Shown one piece after another: positions 56,439 to 64,000 of a DNA stretch of 64,000 nucleotides. Position 1 is the first letter of the stretch; each line of letters opens with the position of its first letter. Source of the DNA: Clavibacter michiganensis (lineage in GTDB: Bacteria; Actinomycetota; Actinomycetes; Actinomycetales; Microbacteriaceae); the NCBI GenBank assembly GCA_002150995.1, contig MDHJ01000001.1, positions 682,001-746,000 on the forward strand, in the 5' to 3' direction. The translations under genes and the position numbers were made by a program. A model generated the notes under the pieces. That model saw only the letters and a program-made list of their open reading frames with translations. It ran no database searches and was not told the origin of the DNA.

Positions 56439-56833
56439 CCGAGGGTCGTGCTGCTCCAGCCGAGGAGGCGGCCGTCGGCGCCGAACACGTTCCAGCCGTC
56501 GGCGCACGTGACGGCCGCGGGGTCGACCTCCGGCGGCCACCAGGTGTCCTGGATGGTCGTCGGCTGCAGGTCGGTGCAGCCGCCGGGCGCCGGCGCGGGC
56601 TCCGCGGTCTGGACGGACACGATGGTGCCGGCCTTCGCCTCCGACTTCACCCGGATGAGGGTGCCGTCCTCCGGGATCCACGCCGGCAGCGACTCCCCGA
56701 GGGCCGCCTGCGCGTCCGCCGTGGTGGGGTAGATGCTCGTCGTGGGCGTCTGGAACTGCGACTGGACCCCGCATCCGGACAGGAGCGCCGCGCTCGCGAC
56801 GGCGGCCAGGACGGTGAGGGTCGGTCGGTGCAT
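56435..56833 (-). CDS. Small lipoprotein, unknown function
   Basis: The 132-residue protein begins MHRPTLTVLAAVASAALLSG followed by Cys21 (lipobox Leu-Leu-Ser-Gly-Cys, residues 17-21). The mature part has a Tyr/Thr/Ala segment (TSIYPTTADAQAALGESLPA), EDGTLIRVKSEAKAGTIVSV and four residues able to form a disulphide pair (GCTDLQ and VTCADG). Trp-rich DTWWPPEVDP precedes the end. No domain is recognised. The stop lies on the same CTAG as the FUSC stop. Confidence 0.8.
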   Translation of the reverse strand: MHRPTLTVLAAVASAALLSGCGVQSQFQTPTTSIYPTTADAQAALGESLPAWIPEDGTLIRVKSEAKAGTIVSVQTAEPAPAPGGCTDLQPTTIQDTWWPPEVDPAAVTCADGWNVFGADGRLLGWSSTTLG

Positions 56834-56850
56834 CCCCCTAGTGTGCCTCG

Positions 56851-57249
56851 TCAGCGACGGCGGCGGATGCGGATGGGTCCGCGGGCCGTGGACGGGTCGA
56901 CGACCGACCCCTTCTGCGTGATCTCCACCTCGCCCGCCTCCACCAGCCGACGGGCCGCGCGGCGGGCCGGCTCCATGAGCTCCCGCCAGCCGTCGGGCGA
57001 CTCGGCGCGCGCGGCCTCCGACGGGCAGATGGTGGCGCCGCCGGCGCGCTGCGCGAGGAGGTCGAGGATGCGCTGCTCGAGGGCCGAGTCGACGGCGGAG
57101 ACCCCGCGGCGGCGGCACGCGTCGCTGCAGTAGCGGACGTCGTCCCAGTCGCGCTCCCACTTGCGCCGCCACTCGATCGTGCGACCGCACGACACGCAGG
57201 TCTTCGGCTCGGGAACGCGGTCCTTCGCGGTGGATGCCCGGTGCGCCAT
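56851..57249 (-). CDS. DUF2256/DUF3253 fusion protein
   Basis: The 132-residue protein has two parts. Residues 1-50 hold the zinc-ribbon-like DUF2256: PKTCVSCGRTIEWRRKWERD, DDVRYCSDACRRRG, with four Cys in C-x2-C ... C-x3-C spacing. Residues 51-132 are DUF3253-like, a helical winged domain (LEQRILDLLAQRAGGATICP, ARRLVEAGEVEITQKGSVVD). Both are of unknown function; a nucleic-acid-binding role is suggested by the ribbon and basic tail only. It diverges from the RND exporter gene. Confidence 0.85.
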   Translation of the reverse strand: MAHRASTAKDRVPEPKTCVSCGRTIEWRRKWERDWDDVRYCSDACRRRGVSAVDSALEQRILDLLAQRAGGATICPSEAARAESPDGWRELMEPARRAARRLVEAGEVEITQKGSVVDPSTARGPIRIRRRR

Positions 57250-57437
57250 CCCCCAGCATGCCCCGCGCGCATGGGCGTCGTCTGGTCATGACGGGTGGCT
57301 GCCGAAAACCTGCCATGAGCAGGGTTCCCCCTGGTCGCGGGTGGGATGATGACCGGACGGGGCGGGTTCCCGGTGCGGGCGATCAGCGGCCCGAGCTGCC
57401 GCCGCACCCGTGGCCCGCATCGCACAAGGAGCACCCC

Positions 57438-60400
57438 CTGCATCTCCTCTCCGTCTTCAGCCTCCGCAACCGGGCGCTGATCGCGCTCATCACGATCGTC
57501 ATCGGGGTGTTCGGCGGCATCGCGCTGACGACCCTCAAGCAGGAGCTCATCCCGTCGGTGTCGTTCCCGCAGCTCGCGGTCGTCACGGCCTACCCGGGCG
57601 CCTCGCCCGCGGTCGTCGACACCGACGTCTCGACGCCCATCGAGCGCGCGATCCAGGCGGTCCCCGGGCTCGAGTCCTCCACGGCGACGTCCCGCACCGA
57701 CTCGTCGGTCATCTCCGCGTCCTTCACCTACGGGACCGACCTCGCGACCGCCGAGCAGAAGATCGACCAGGCCATCAACCGGATCCGCACGACGCTGCCG
57801 GACGGCATCGACCCCGTCGTCATCGCGGGCAGCATCGACGACCTGCCGGTGATCCAGATCGCCGTCACGAGCGACCTCAGCCCGCAGGAGCTCACGGCCG
57901 CGCTCGAGCGCTCGACCCTCGCGGACATCCGGAAGCTCGCCGGGGTGCGCGACGCGAGCCTGCTCGGCACGGTCGGGCAGCGCGTGGTCATCACGCCGGA
58001 TCCCGCCGAGGTGCAGGCCGCGGGCCTCTCCAACCAGGCCATCCGGGACGCGCTCGACGCGAACGGCTCGCTCCTGCCCGCCGGCGCGGTCACCGAGGAC
58101 GGCACCACGCTCTCCGTGCAGTCGGGCACGCGCCTCGGATCCACCGAGGACCTCGCCGCGCTGCCGCTGCTCGGCGCCGCGGGTGGACGCCAGCTCACGA
58201 TCGGCGACGTCGCCACGGTCGAGCTCGGCCAGGACCCGACGACCGGCATCTCGCGGGTCGACGGGGAGCCGTCGCTCACGATCGCCGTCACGAAGACGCC
58301 CGCCGGCAACACGGTCGACGTGTCGCAGCTCGTGACCGGCCTCCTGCCGCAGCTGGCCGACGACCTCGGGAACGGCACCCGCTTCACTGTCGTCTTCGAC
58401 CAGGCGCCCTTCATCGAGCAGTCCATCTCGAGCCTGACCACGGAGGGCCTCCTCGGCCTCGTGTTCGCGGTGCTCGTGATCCTCGTGTTCCTCCTGTCGA
58501 TCCGGTCGACCATCGTGACCGCGATCTCGATCCCCGCCTCCGTGCTCATCACGTTCATCGGCATGCTCGCGTCGGGCTACACGCTCAACATCATCACGCT
58601 CGGCGCGCTCACCATCGCCGTCGGGCGCGTGGTGGACGACTCGATCGTCGTGATCGAGAACATCAAGCGGCACCTCTCGTTCACGCCCGACCGCCTCGAC
58701 GCCATCCGCGCGGCCGTGCGGGAGGTCGCGGGCGCGGTCACGGCGTCCACCGCCACGACGGTCGCCGTGTTCCTGCCGATCGCGCTCGTCGGCGACATCA
58801 CGGGCGAGCTGTTCCGGCCGTTCGCGCTCACCGTCACCATCGCGCTCGCGGCGTCGCTGTTCGTGTCGCTCACCATCGTGCCGGTGCTCGCGTACTGGTT
58901 CCTCCGGCCGGAGGGCGAGTCCCGCCGGGCACGCCGGAAGGCCGCGGCCGCCGCAGCCGCCGGCGCGTCCGAGGGCGCGGTCCGCACGGGCGCGCACGCC
59001 GCGGTCGCCGGACCCGTCGACGACCGGGAGCTGGCCGACCGGCCGGCGCGCGGGACCCACGCGGCGCACGACGAGGGCGAGGGCATCGGGAAGCCCACGC
59101 GCCTCCAGCGCGGCTACCTGCCCATCCTCGCGTGGACCCTGAAGCACTCCGCGGTCACGCTCGTGCTCGCGATCCTCGTGCTCGGCGGCACGGTCGCGCT
59201 CATCCCGAGCATGAAGACCAACTTCCTCGGCGACAGCGGCCAGAACACGCTCACGGTCTCGCAGGAGCTCCCGAGCGACACGAGCCTCGAGGCGCAGGAC
59301 ACCGCGGCGACGCAGGTGGAGCAGGCGCTCATCGGCGTCGACGGCGTCGAGACCGTGCAGACCTCCATCGGCTCGGACAGCACGTCGCTGACCTCCGCGT
59401 TCGGTGGCGGCGGGGGCATCACGTTCTCGCTCACGACCGACCCGGACGCCGACCAGGAGGCGATCCAGGACCGCGTGCGGACCGCCGTCGACGGCCTCTC
59501 GGACGTCGGCGACGTCTCGCTCGCCGCGGCGTCCGGCGGCTTCTCCTCGAGCGACATCGACGTGGAGATCACCGCGAACGACTCCGACGACCTGAAGGCC
59601 TCCGCGGACGCGATCCTCGCCGCCGTGCAGGACATCCCGTCCATCGAGCAGGCCACGAGCAACCTCTCCGAGACGCAGCCGTACATCGCGATCGACGTCG
59701 ACCGGGCGAAGGCGGCGGAGGCCGGGCTCAGCGAGCAGGCCGTCGGCGGCATCGTCACGGCCAGCCGCCTGCCGGCCGCCGTCGGGCAGGTCGTGATCGA
59801 CGAGGAGACGCTGTCGATCTACATCCAGGACCCCGACGCCGCCCAGAGCCTGCAGGGGCTCCGGGACTTCCCGATCCCCACCGTCCGCGGCCCGGTGCCG
59901 CTCAGCGACCTCGCGACCGTCGAGGTCGCCGACGGGCCGGCGTCCGTCACCACGACGGGCGGCTTCCGCAGCGCGACCGTGAGCGCGACGCCCGGCAGCG
60001 ACGACGTGGGCTTCGCCTCGTCGGAGGTCTCGCAGGCCGTCGCCGACGTGCAGCTCCCGGCAGGCGCGCAGGCGTCCCTCGGCGGCGTCGCGTCGCAGCA
60101 GTCCGACGCGTTCGGGCAGCTGGGGCTCGCGGTGCTGGCCGCGATCCTGATCGTCTACATCATCATGGTGGCGACGTTCCGGAGCCTCGTGCAGCCGCTC
60201 GTGCTGCTCGTCTCGGTGCCGTTCGCGGCGACCGGGGCCGTGCTGCTGCAGGTCGTGACGGGGATCCCGCTCGGCGTGGCGTCGATCATCGGCCTGCTCA
60301 TGCTGGTGGGCATCGTGGTGACCAACGCCATCGTGCTGATCGACCTCGTGAACCAGTACCGGACGCGCGGGATGGACCTCCGGGAGGCGGTCCTCCAGGG

Positions 60401-60707
60401 CGCCGGCCGACGGCTCCGGCCCATCCTGATGACGGCGCTCGCGACGATCTTCGCGCTGCTGCCGCTCGCGATCGGCCTGACCGGGCACGGCGGGTTCATC
60501 TCGCAGCCGCTCGCGATCGTCGTGATCGGCGGGCTCCTGTCGTCGACCGTGCTGACCCTGCTGGTGCTGCCGTCGCTGTACTCGGTCGTCGAGCGCGGCG
60601 GGCTCCGGCTGAAGGCCCGCGGCGAGCGGCGCCGGGCGGAGCGCGGGCTGCCGACGGGGGCCGCCGCCCCCGTGGCGACCTCCGCGGGGGAGAGCGCGCA
60701 GGGCTGA
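57438..60707 (+). CDS. RND superfamily exporter (HAE1/AcrB-like)
   Basis: About 1089 residues with 12 helices in two repeats, each with a large extracytoplasmic loop. It has LLSVFSLRNRALIALITIVI and LKQELIPSVSFPQLAVVTAY, YPGASPAVVDTDVSTPIERA, helix 4 with GRVVDDSIVVIENIKRHLSF, and the second-half counterparts VASIIGLLMLVGIVVTNAIV and GAGRRLRPILMTALATIFAL. A charged Ala/Arg/Gly cytoplasmic insert of about 70 residues separates the halves. No ATG or GTG fits; a CTG at 57438 lies seven bases after AAGGAG and is taken as start. No membrane-fusion or outer-membrane partner is nearby. Substrate unknown. Confidence 0.88.
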   Translation: MHLLSVFSLRNRALIALITIVIGVFGGIALTTLKQELIPSVSFPQLAVVTAYPGASPAVVDTDVSTPIERAIQAVPGLESSTATSRTDSSVISASFTYGTDLATAEQKIDQAINRIRTTLPDGIDPVVIAGSIDDLPVIQIAVTSDLSPQELTAALERSTLADIRKLAGVRDASLLGTVGQRVVITPDPAEVQAAGLSNQAIRDALDANGSLLPAGAVTEDGTTLSVQSGTRLGSTEDLAALPLLGAAGGRQLTIGDVATVELGQDPTTGISRVDGEPSLTIAVTKTPAGNTVDVSQLVTGLLPQLADDLGNGTRFTVVFDQAPFIEQSISSLTTEGLLGLVFAVLVILVFLLSIRSTIVTAISIPASVLITFIGMLASGYTLNIITLGALTIAVGRVVDDSIVVIENIKRHLSFTPDRLDAIRAAVREVAGAVTASTATTVAVFLPIALVGDITGELFRPFALTVTIALAASLFVSLTIVPVLAYWFLRPEGESRRARRKAAAAAAAGASEGAVRTGAHAAVAGPVDDRELADRPARGTHAAHDEGEGIGKPTRLQRGYLPILAWTLKHSAVTLVLAILVLGGTVALIPSMKTNFLGDSGQNTLTVSQELPSDTSLEAQDTAATQVEQALIGVDGVETVQTSIGSDSTSLTSAFGGGGGITFSLTTDPDADQEAIQDRVRTAVDGLSDVGDVSLAAASGGFSSSDIDVEITANDSDDLKASADAILAAVQDIPSIEQATSNLSETQPYIAIDVDRAKAAEAGLSEQAVGGIVTASRLPAAVGQVVIDEETLSIYIQDPDAAQSLQGLRDFPIPTVRGPVPLSDLATVEVADGPASVTTTGGFRSATVSATPGSDDVGFASSEVSQAVADVQLPAGAQASLGGVASQQSDAFGQLGLAVLAAILIVYIIMVATFRSLVQPLVLLVSVPFAATGAVLLQVVTGIPLGVASIIGLLMLVGIVVTNAIVLIDLVNQYRTRGMDLREAVLQGAGRRLRPILMTALATIFALLPLAIGLTGHGGFISQPLAIVVIGGLLSSTVLTLLVLPSLYSVVERGGLRLKARGERRRAERGLPTGAAAPVATSAGESAQG

Positions 60708-61025
60708 CGCACCTCCGGCCACCGGCTCGGGCCCGCCCCTGCGGCGCGCCCGGGCCGGTCCCTGCCCTGGTGCCGGATGTCCGGATCGGGTAGTGTCGTC
60801 CAGTCGGCTCTTGACACCGCTACCGGACCATCCATCCGGGCGGATGGATTTGTCAGTCAGGTGGGCCGGTCTCCCCCTCTCGTTCCGCAGAGGGGAACGT
60901 CACGCGATGACACGGCCCCCGGTCGATGACTGCCCGGGTTGAGAGCAGCTCTGCGCACCCTGATCCTGTAGCGCGCTGCTTCGAATGAGCATTGTCATGC
61001 ACTCGAGCAGAACGAGGAATCCCTC
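60708..61025 (+). promoter_or_regulatory. Long structured upstream region of the DEAD-box helicase gene
   Basis: The 318 bases hold the exporter's terminator and then a probable 5' leader. A perfect -35 TTGACA lies at 60811-60816, without a good -10 at standard spacing, and TAGTGT at 60791-60796 is another candidate. Two hairpins follow: ATCCATCC/GGATGGAT (60830-60849, loop GGGC) and CCCCTCT/AGAGGGG (60874-60895). The ribosome site GAGGA lies nine bases before the helicase ATG. Confidence 0.55.
60721..60759 (+). terminator. Terminator after RND exporter gene
   Basis: ACCGGCTCGGGC and GCCCGGGCCGGT pair over 12 positions (one G-U) with a 15-base loop, 13 bases after the stop. Confidence 0.65.
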
Positions 61026-63170
61026 ATGCCCTACAACAACGACGCCCCGCGCGGCGCCAAGCGCGCCCCGTCTGGATCGCGCAGCCCGAACCACCGCGGC
61101 TACAACTCCGATCCCGCGCCCAAGAAGCAGCGCTGGAACGCCGACGAGCGCGCCCAGCGCTCCGGCCAGGACGACCGCCCCCAGCGCGGCGGCGCAGCCC
61201 GTCCCGCGCGCGGCGGCGACCGCCCCAACTGGGAGCCCCGCGCCGAGCGTCCCGCCGGCCGCGGCGAGCGTCCCGCGTACGGCGACCGTCCCAACCGCGC
61301 CGGCCAGCGCCCCGAGCGCGGCGACGCCCGCCCGCAGCGCGGCGAGCGCCCGTCCTACGGCGGCGGCGCCGACCGCGGCCAGCGCAGCGAGCGTCCCTCC
61401 TACGGTGCCGAGCGCGGCCAGCGCTCCGAGCGCCCCTCCTACGGCAACGACCGTCCCGCCCGCGGCGGCGAGCGCTCCGAGCGTCCGTCCTACGGCAACG
61501 ACCGTCCGGCTCGCACCGAGCGTCCGTCGTACGGGAACGACCGCCCGCAGCGGTCCGAGCGTCCCTCGTACAACGACCGCGCCGAGCGTCCCTCGTACGG
61601 CGACCGCGCCCAGCGGTCCGAGCGTCCGTCGTACAACGACCGTCCGGCCCGTGCCGAGCGTCCGTCGTACAACGACCGCGCCGAGCGTCCCACCTACAAC
61701 GACCGCCCGGCTCGCGCCGAGCGCCCGTCGTACAACGACCGTCCGGCCCGCACGGAGCGTCCGTCCTACGGCGACCGTCCGGCCCGCACGGAGCGCCCGT
61801 CGTACAACGACCGCCCGCAGCGCTCCGAGCGCCCCTCCTACGGCGACCGCCCGCAGCGATCCGAGCGCCCGTCCTACGACGACGCGCGCCCCAAGCGCGA
61901 CAGCGACTTCTACCCGACCCGCGAGGGCGCCCCGCGCCACGCGCCCGCCGAGGACGTGGTGCTCGAGCGCCTCGAGGCCCAGGCCACCACGGCCAAGGAC
62001 GTCGACGGCGTGACCTTCGCCGCCCTCGGCCTCGGCCAGAACATCGTCCGCGTGCTCGAGGAGCTGGGCGCGGCGAGCCCGTTCCCGATCCAGGCCGCCA
62101 CGATCCCCGACGTGCTCGCGGGTCGCGACGTGCTCGGCCGCGGCCGCACCGGATCCGGCAAGACCATAGCGTTCGGCGCACCCCTCGTGGAGCGCCTGCT
62201 CGAGAACGACGGCGCGAAGAACCGCAAGATGGGCCGCAAGCCCCGCGCGCTGATCCTCGCCCCGACGCGCGAGCTCGCCATGCAGATCGACCGCACGGTG
62301 CAGCCCATCGCCCGCTCGGTGGGCCTGTTCACCACCACGATCTTCGGCGGCGTGCCCCAGTTCAAGCAGGTCGGCGCCCTGCAGCGCGGCGTCGACATCC
62401 TCATCGCGACCCCGGGGCGCCTCGAGGACCTCATCGACCAGGGCCGCCTCGACCTCTCCGAGATCGTCGTGACCGTCCTCGACGAGGCCGACCACATGTG
62501 CGACCTCGGCTTCCTCGAGCCCGTCCAGCGGATCCTCCGCCAGGTGAAGCCCGACGGCCAGCGCCTGCTGTTCTCGGCCACGCTCGACAAGGGCGTCGCG
62601 ACGCTCGTCAACGAGTTCCTGCCGTCGCCCAGCGTCCACGAGGTGGCGGGCGAGGACCAGGCGTCGTCGACCATCGACCACCGCGTCCTCCTCATCGAGC
62701 AGCGCGACAAGGCCGCCATCATCGAGCAGCTGAGCTCCGGCGAGGGCAAGACGCTGATCTTCGCCCGCACCCGCGCGTTCGCCGAGCAGCTCGCCGACCA
62801 GCTGGAGGACGCCGGCATCCCGGCCACGTCGCTCCACGGCGACCTCAACCAGGCGCGCCGCACGCGCAACCTGCAGCTGCTCACGAGCGGCAAGGTCCGC
62901 GTGCTCGTCGCCACCGACGTCGCCGCCCGCGGCATCCACGTGGACGACATCGGGCTGGTCATCCAGGCCGACGCGCCGGACGAGTACAAGAGCTACCTCC
63001 ACCGCGCCGGCCGCACGGGCCGCGCGGGCAAGCAGGGCACCGTCGTGACGCTGATCACGAAGGCGCGCCGCCGTCGCATGGACGACCTCCTGGGCCGGGC
63101 CGAGATCACGGCGACCACGGTCATGGCCGCCGCCGGGGACCGCGTCATCGCGGACCTCGCGCGCGCCTAG
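61026..63170 (+). CDS. DEAD-box RNA helicase with N-terminal ERPSY-repeat tail
   Basis: The 714-residue protein has a disordered, Arg/Gly/Pro/Tyr-rich N-terminal third and a complete helicase core (about 298-700). Core motifs in order are GLGQNIVRVLEELG with PIQAA (Q motif), GRTGSGKT, PTRELAMQ, TPGR, LDEADHM, FSAT, IFARTR, ATDVAARG and HRAGRTGRAG. It unwinds RNA duplexes with ATP. The tail has 15 copies of ERPSY (one ERPTY) with DRP/DRA spacers, resembling RNA-binding RGG tails. The long leader upstream suggests cold or growth-phase control. A terminator follows. Confidence 0.95.
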   Translation: MPYNNDAPRGAKRAPSGSRSPNHRGYNSDPAPKKQRWNADERAQRSGQDDRPQRGGAARPARGGDRPNWEPRAERPAGRGERPAYGDRPNRAGQRPERGDARPQRGERPSYGGGADRGQRSERPSYGAERGQRSERPSYGNDRPARGGERSERPSYGNDRPARTERPSYGNDRPQRSERPSYNDRAERPSYGDRAQRSERPSYNDRPARAERPSYNDRAERPTYNDRPARAERPSYNDRPARTERPSYGDRPARTERPSYNDRPQRSERPSYGDRPQRSERPSYDDARPKRDSDFYPTREGAPRHAPAEDVVLERLEAQATTAKDVDGVTFAALGLGQNIVRVLEELGAASPFPIQAATIPDVLAGRDVLGRGRTGSGKTIAFGAPLVERLLENDGAKNRKMGRKPRALILAPTRELAMQIDRTVQPIARSVGLFTTTIFGGVPQFKQVGALQRGVDILIATPGRLEDLIDQGRLDLSEIVVTVLDEADHMCDLGFLEPVQRILRQVKPDGQRLLFSATLDKGVATLVNEFLPSPSVHEVAGEDQASSTIDHRVLLIEQRDKAAIIEQLSSGEGKTLIFARTRAFAEQLADQLEDAGIPATSLHGDLNQARRTRNLQLLTSGKVRVLVATDVAARGIHVDDIGLVIQADAPDEYKSYLHRAGRTGRAGKQGTVVTLITKARRRRMDDLLGRAEITATTVMAAAGDRVIADLARA
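61344..61890 (+). repeat. Coding repeat array (ERPSY units) in helicase gene
   Basis: Fifteen units of 8-17 codons, each beginning ERPSY (one ERPTY) and mostly continuing NDRPAR, GDRPAR or GNDRPQRS. The DNA repeats GAGCGTCCGTCGTACAACGA in near-identical form, which favours copy-number change by slippage or recombination. Confidence 0.9.
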
Positions 63171-63185
63171 CGTCCCCGCACGACC

Positions 63186-63226
63186 ACGACGGCCGTCCCA
63201 CCCCTCGCGGGTGGGGCGGCCGTCGT
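63186..63226 (+). terminator. Terminator after helicase gene
   Basis: ACGACGGCCG and CGGCCGTCGT arms with an inner CCCACCC/GGGTGGG stem, 15 bases after the stop; the 3' flank is CGTG. Confidence 0.88.
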
Positions 63227-63279
63227 CGTGCGCGGGCTGCGCGGGCCGCGCCCGGGCTGCGCGCGCCGCACGCGGGGAA

Positions 63280-63285
63280 TAGCCT
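63280..63285 (+). promoter_or_regulatory. -10 box for leaderless GNAT gene
   Basis: TAGCCT ends seven bases before the ATG at 63293, without a ribosome site between. Confidence 0.5.
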
Positions 63286-63292
63286 CGACCGC

Positions 63293-63784
63293 ATGCTGAT
63301 CCGCCCCGCGACCGACACCGACTGGCCCCGCATCTTCCCCTTCTACCGGGCGGTCGTCGACGCCGGGCGCACCTACGCGCTCCCCGCCGGGCAGCCGCTC
63401 GAGGAGGCGCGTCCGAACTGGATGGCCGAGGCGCCGGGCCGCACGTTCGTGGCGGTGGACGACGACGGCACGGTCCTCGGATCCGCGAAGGCCGGCCCGA
63501 ACCGGCCCGGCCGCGGCGCGCACGTGGCCACGGGGTCGTTCCTCGTGGATCCCGCGCACTCCGGCCGCGGCGTCGGCCGGGCCCTCGGGGAGCACGTCAT
63601 CGCGTGGGCGCGCGACGAGGGCTACCGGGCGATCCAGTTCAACGCCGTCGTGGAGACCAACCGCGCGGCCGTGCACCTGTGGGAGTCGCTCGGATTCCGG
63701 ATCGTCGGCACGGTCCCCGAGGCGTTCGACGATGCCGAGGAGGGGCTGGTGGGCCTCCACGTGATGCACCTGCCGCTGCGCTGA
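63293..63784 (+). CDS. GNAT family N-acetyltransferase (PhnO/L-amino acid type)
   Basis: The 163-residue protein starts MLIRPATDTDWPRIFPFYRA and has the acetyl-CoA site VDPAHSGRGVGRALGEHVIA (about 84-103), then FNAVVETNRAAVHLWESLGF (about 115-134) with the conserved Asn and the LWESLGF of motif B. Its pattern resembles GNATs that acetylate small amines or amino acids. It is monocistronic between the helicase terminator and the iolC promoter. Substrate unknown. Confidence 0.9.
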   Translation: MLIRPATDTDWPRIFPFYRAVVDAGRTYALPAGQPLEEARPNWMAEAPGRTFVAVDDDGTVLGSAKAGPNRPGRGAHVATGSFLVDPAHSGRGVGRALGEHVIAWARDEGYRAIQFNAVVETNRAAVHLWESLGFRIVGTVPEAFDDAEEGLVGLHVMHLPLR

Positions 63785-63830
63785 GGCGCAGCCGCCATCC
63801 GCGGACACGGAGGTCGGAGCGCATCCATCC

Positions 63831-63851
63831 ATGTGCACATGTCAGAACATG
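63831..63851. promoter_or_regulatory. Overlapping palindromes before iolC
   Basis: ATGTGCACAT (63831-63840) is a perfect palindrome and CATGT/ACATG (63838-63851, four-base spacer) overlaps it. A TACGTT box follows at 63855. These are candidate sites for an inositol-responsive regulator. Confidence 0.5.
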
Positions 63852-63918
63852 CGCTACGTTGGAGGGACCGCAGCATCCGCCCCTCGCCCTCCACCGCCGG
63901 AGAGAAAGCAGCGCCGAC

Positions 63919-64000
63919 ATGAGCCCTGCACCGACCACGGTCCACGACCTCATCGCCCTCGGCCGCGTGGGCGTCGACCTCTACCCGCTGCAGGACGGCG
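63919..64000 (+). CDS. iolC: 5-dehydro-2-deoxygluconokinase, partial (C-terminus beyond right edge)
   Basis: Only the first 27 residues are present: MSPAPTTVHDLIALGRVGVD then LYPLQDG. The segment LIALGRVGVDLYPLQDG is highly characteristic of IolC, the PfkB-family kinase of myo-inositol catabolism that phosphorylates 5-dehydro-2-deoxygluconate. The ATG lies behind GGAGAGAAAGC. Palindromes and a -10 box stand 60-90 bases upstream, so this looks like the first gene of an iol operon continuing to the right. Confidence 0.85.
   Translation, partial: MSPAPTTVHDLIALGRVGVDLYPLQDG

Noticed and set aside
60985..62013. Plus-strand frame starting at 60985 overlapping the helicase start
   Set aside because: Thr/Pro/Ser/Arg repeats mirror the ERPSY array in another frame; it has no independent ribosome site or family match.
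60900..63002. Minus-strand 700-codon frame opposite the helicase gene
   Set aside because: Val/Gly/Ala/Arg-rich antisense shadow caused by the repeat array and GC skew; no domain.

Overview
The window reads as chromosome of a high-GC actinobacterium of the family Microbacteriaceae, most likely a Clavibacter. This is inferred from the roughly 70+ % GC coding style, many GTG starts, several apparently leaderless promoters, an actinobacterial purSQL arrangement, DUF3073, DUF3618 and sterol-carrier-type proteins, and a secreted trypsin-like protein resembling the serine proteases of plant-pathogenic Clavibacter. No tRNA, rRNA, CRISPR array, insertion sequence or phage was seen.

Layout. 1-6440 (minus) is an exopolysaccharide operon: tyrosine autokinase/chain-length protein, low-molecular-weight tyrosine phosphatase, initiating sugar transferase, two glycosyltransferases and a flippase-like protein running off the left edge. 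6.6-12.6 kb holds two O-acyltransferases, an SGNH lipoprotein and an EEP-fold hydrolase. 12.9-17.1 kb is purS-purQ-purL with a coupled dienelactone hydrolase. 17.2-21.1 kb is a GntR-controlled locus (DUF2848, MFS transporter, nitrilase-type amidase) tied together by TGTATACA operators. 21.1-26.4 kb has a DUF2975/HTH pair, aldo/keto reductase, Fur-like regulator with catalase, and a protease-like protein that lacks its catalytic His. 26.5-33.7 kb carries two acetyltransferases (one NodA-like), an AI-2E-type permease with DUF1206 and PhzF genes, a secreted Cys-ended protein with an HTH partner, and a CBS/DUF21 membrane protein. 33.7-39.6 kb contains a MarR/FAD-monooxygenase pair and a two-gene operon made of a trifunctional protein (acyl-CoA-dehydrogenase-like, PIG-L deacetylase and NodS-like methyltransferase) plus a GT2 glycosyltransferase. 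39.5-45.6 kb has purC, purD, purF and purM. 45.8-51.5 kb has DUF3073, a three-gene envelope-stress-like operon, a KimA-like permease and YczE. 51.6-64 kb has a MocR regulator, glgX, a FUSC protein, a lipoprotein, an RND exporter, a DEAD-box helicase with an ERPSY-repeat tail, a GNAT and the first codons of iolC.

How it works together. Seven purine genes (S, Q, L, C, D, F, M) cover most of the route to AICAR in four transcription units. The surface-polysaccharide genes at the left edge, the O-acylation enzymes beside them, and the deacetylase/methyltransferase/GT2 operon all point to surface glycan or glycolipid modification. Oxidative stress is represented by the Fur-catalase pair.

Caution. 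Eight genes between 5 and 42 kb, including purD, are broken by nine single-base losses, all in G/C runs or GC repeats. The pattern looks more like indel errors in the sequence than biological decay. Coordinates for these genes span the whole reconstructed reading frame.
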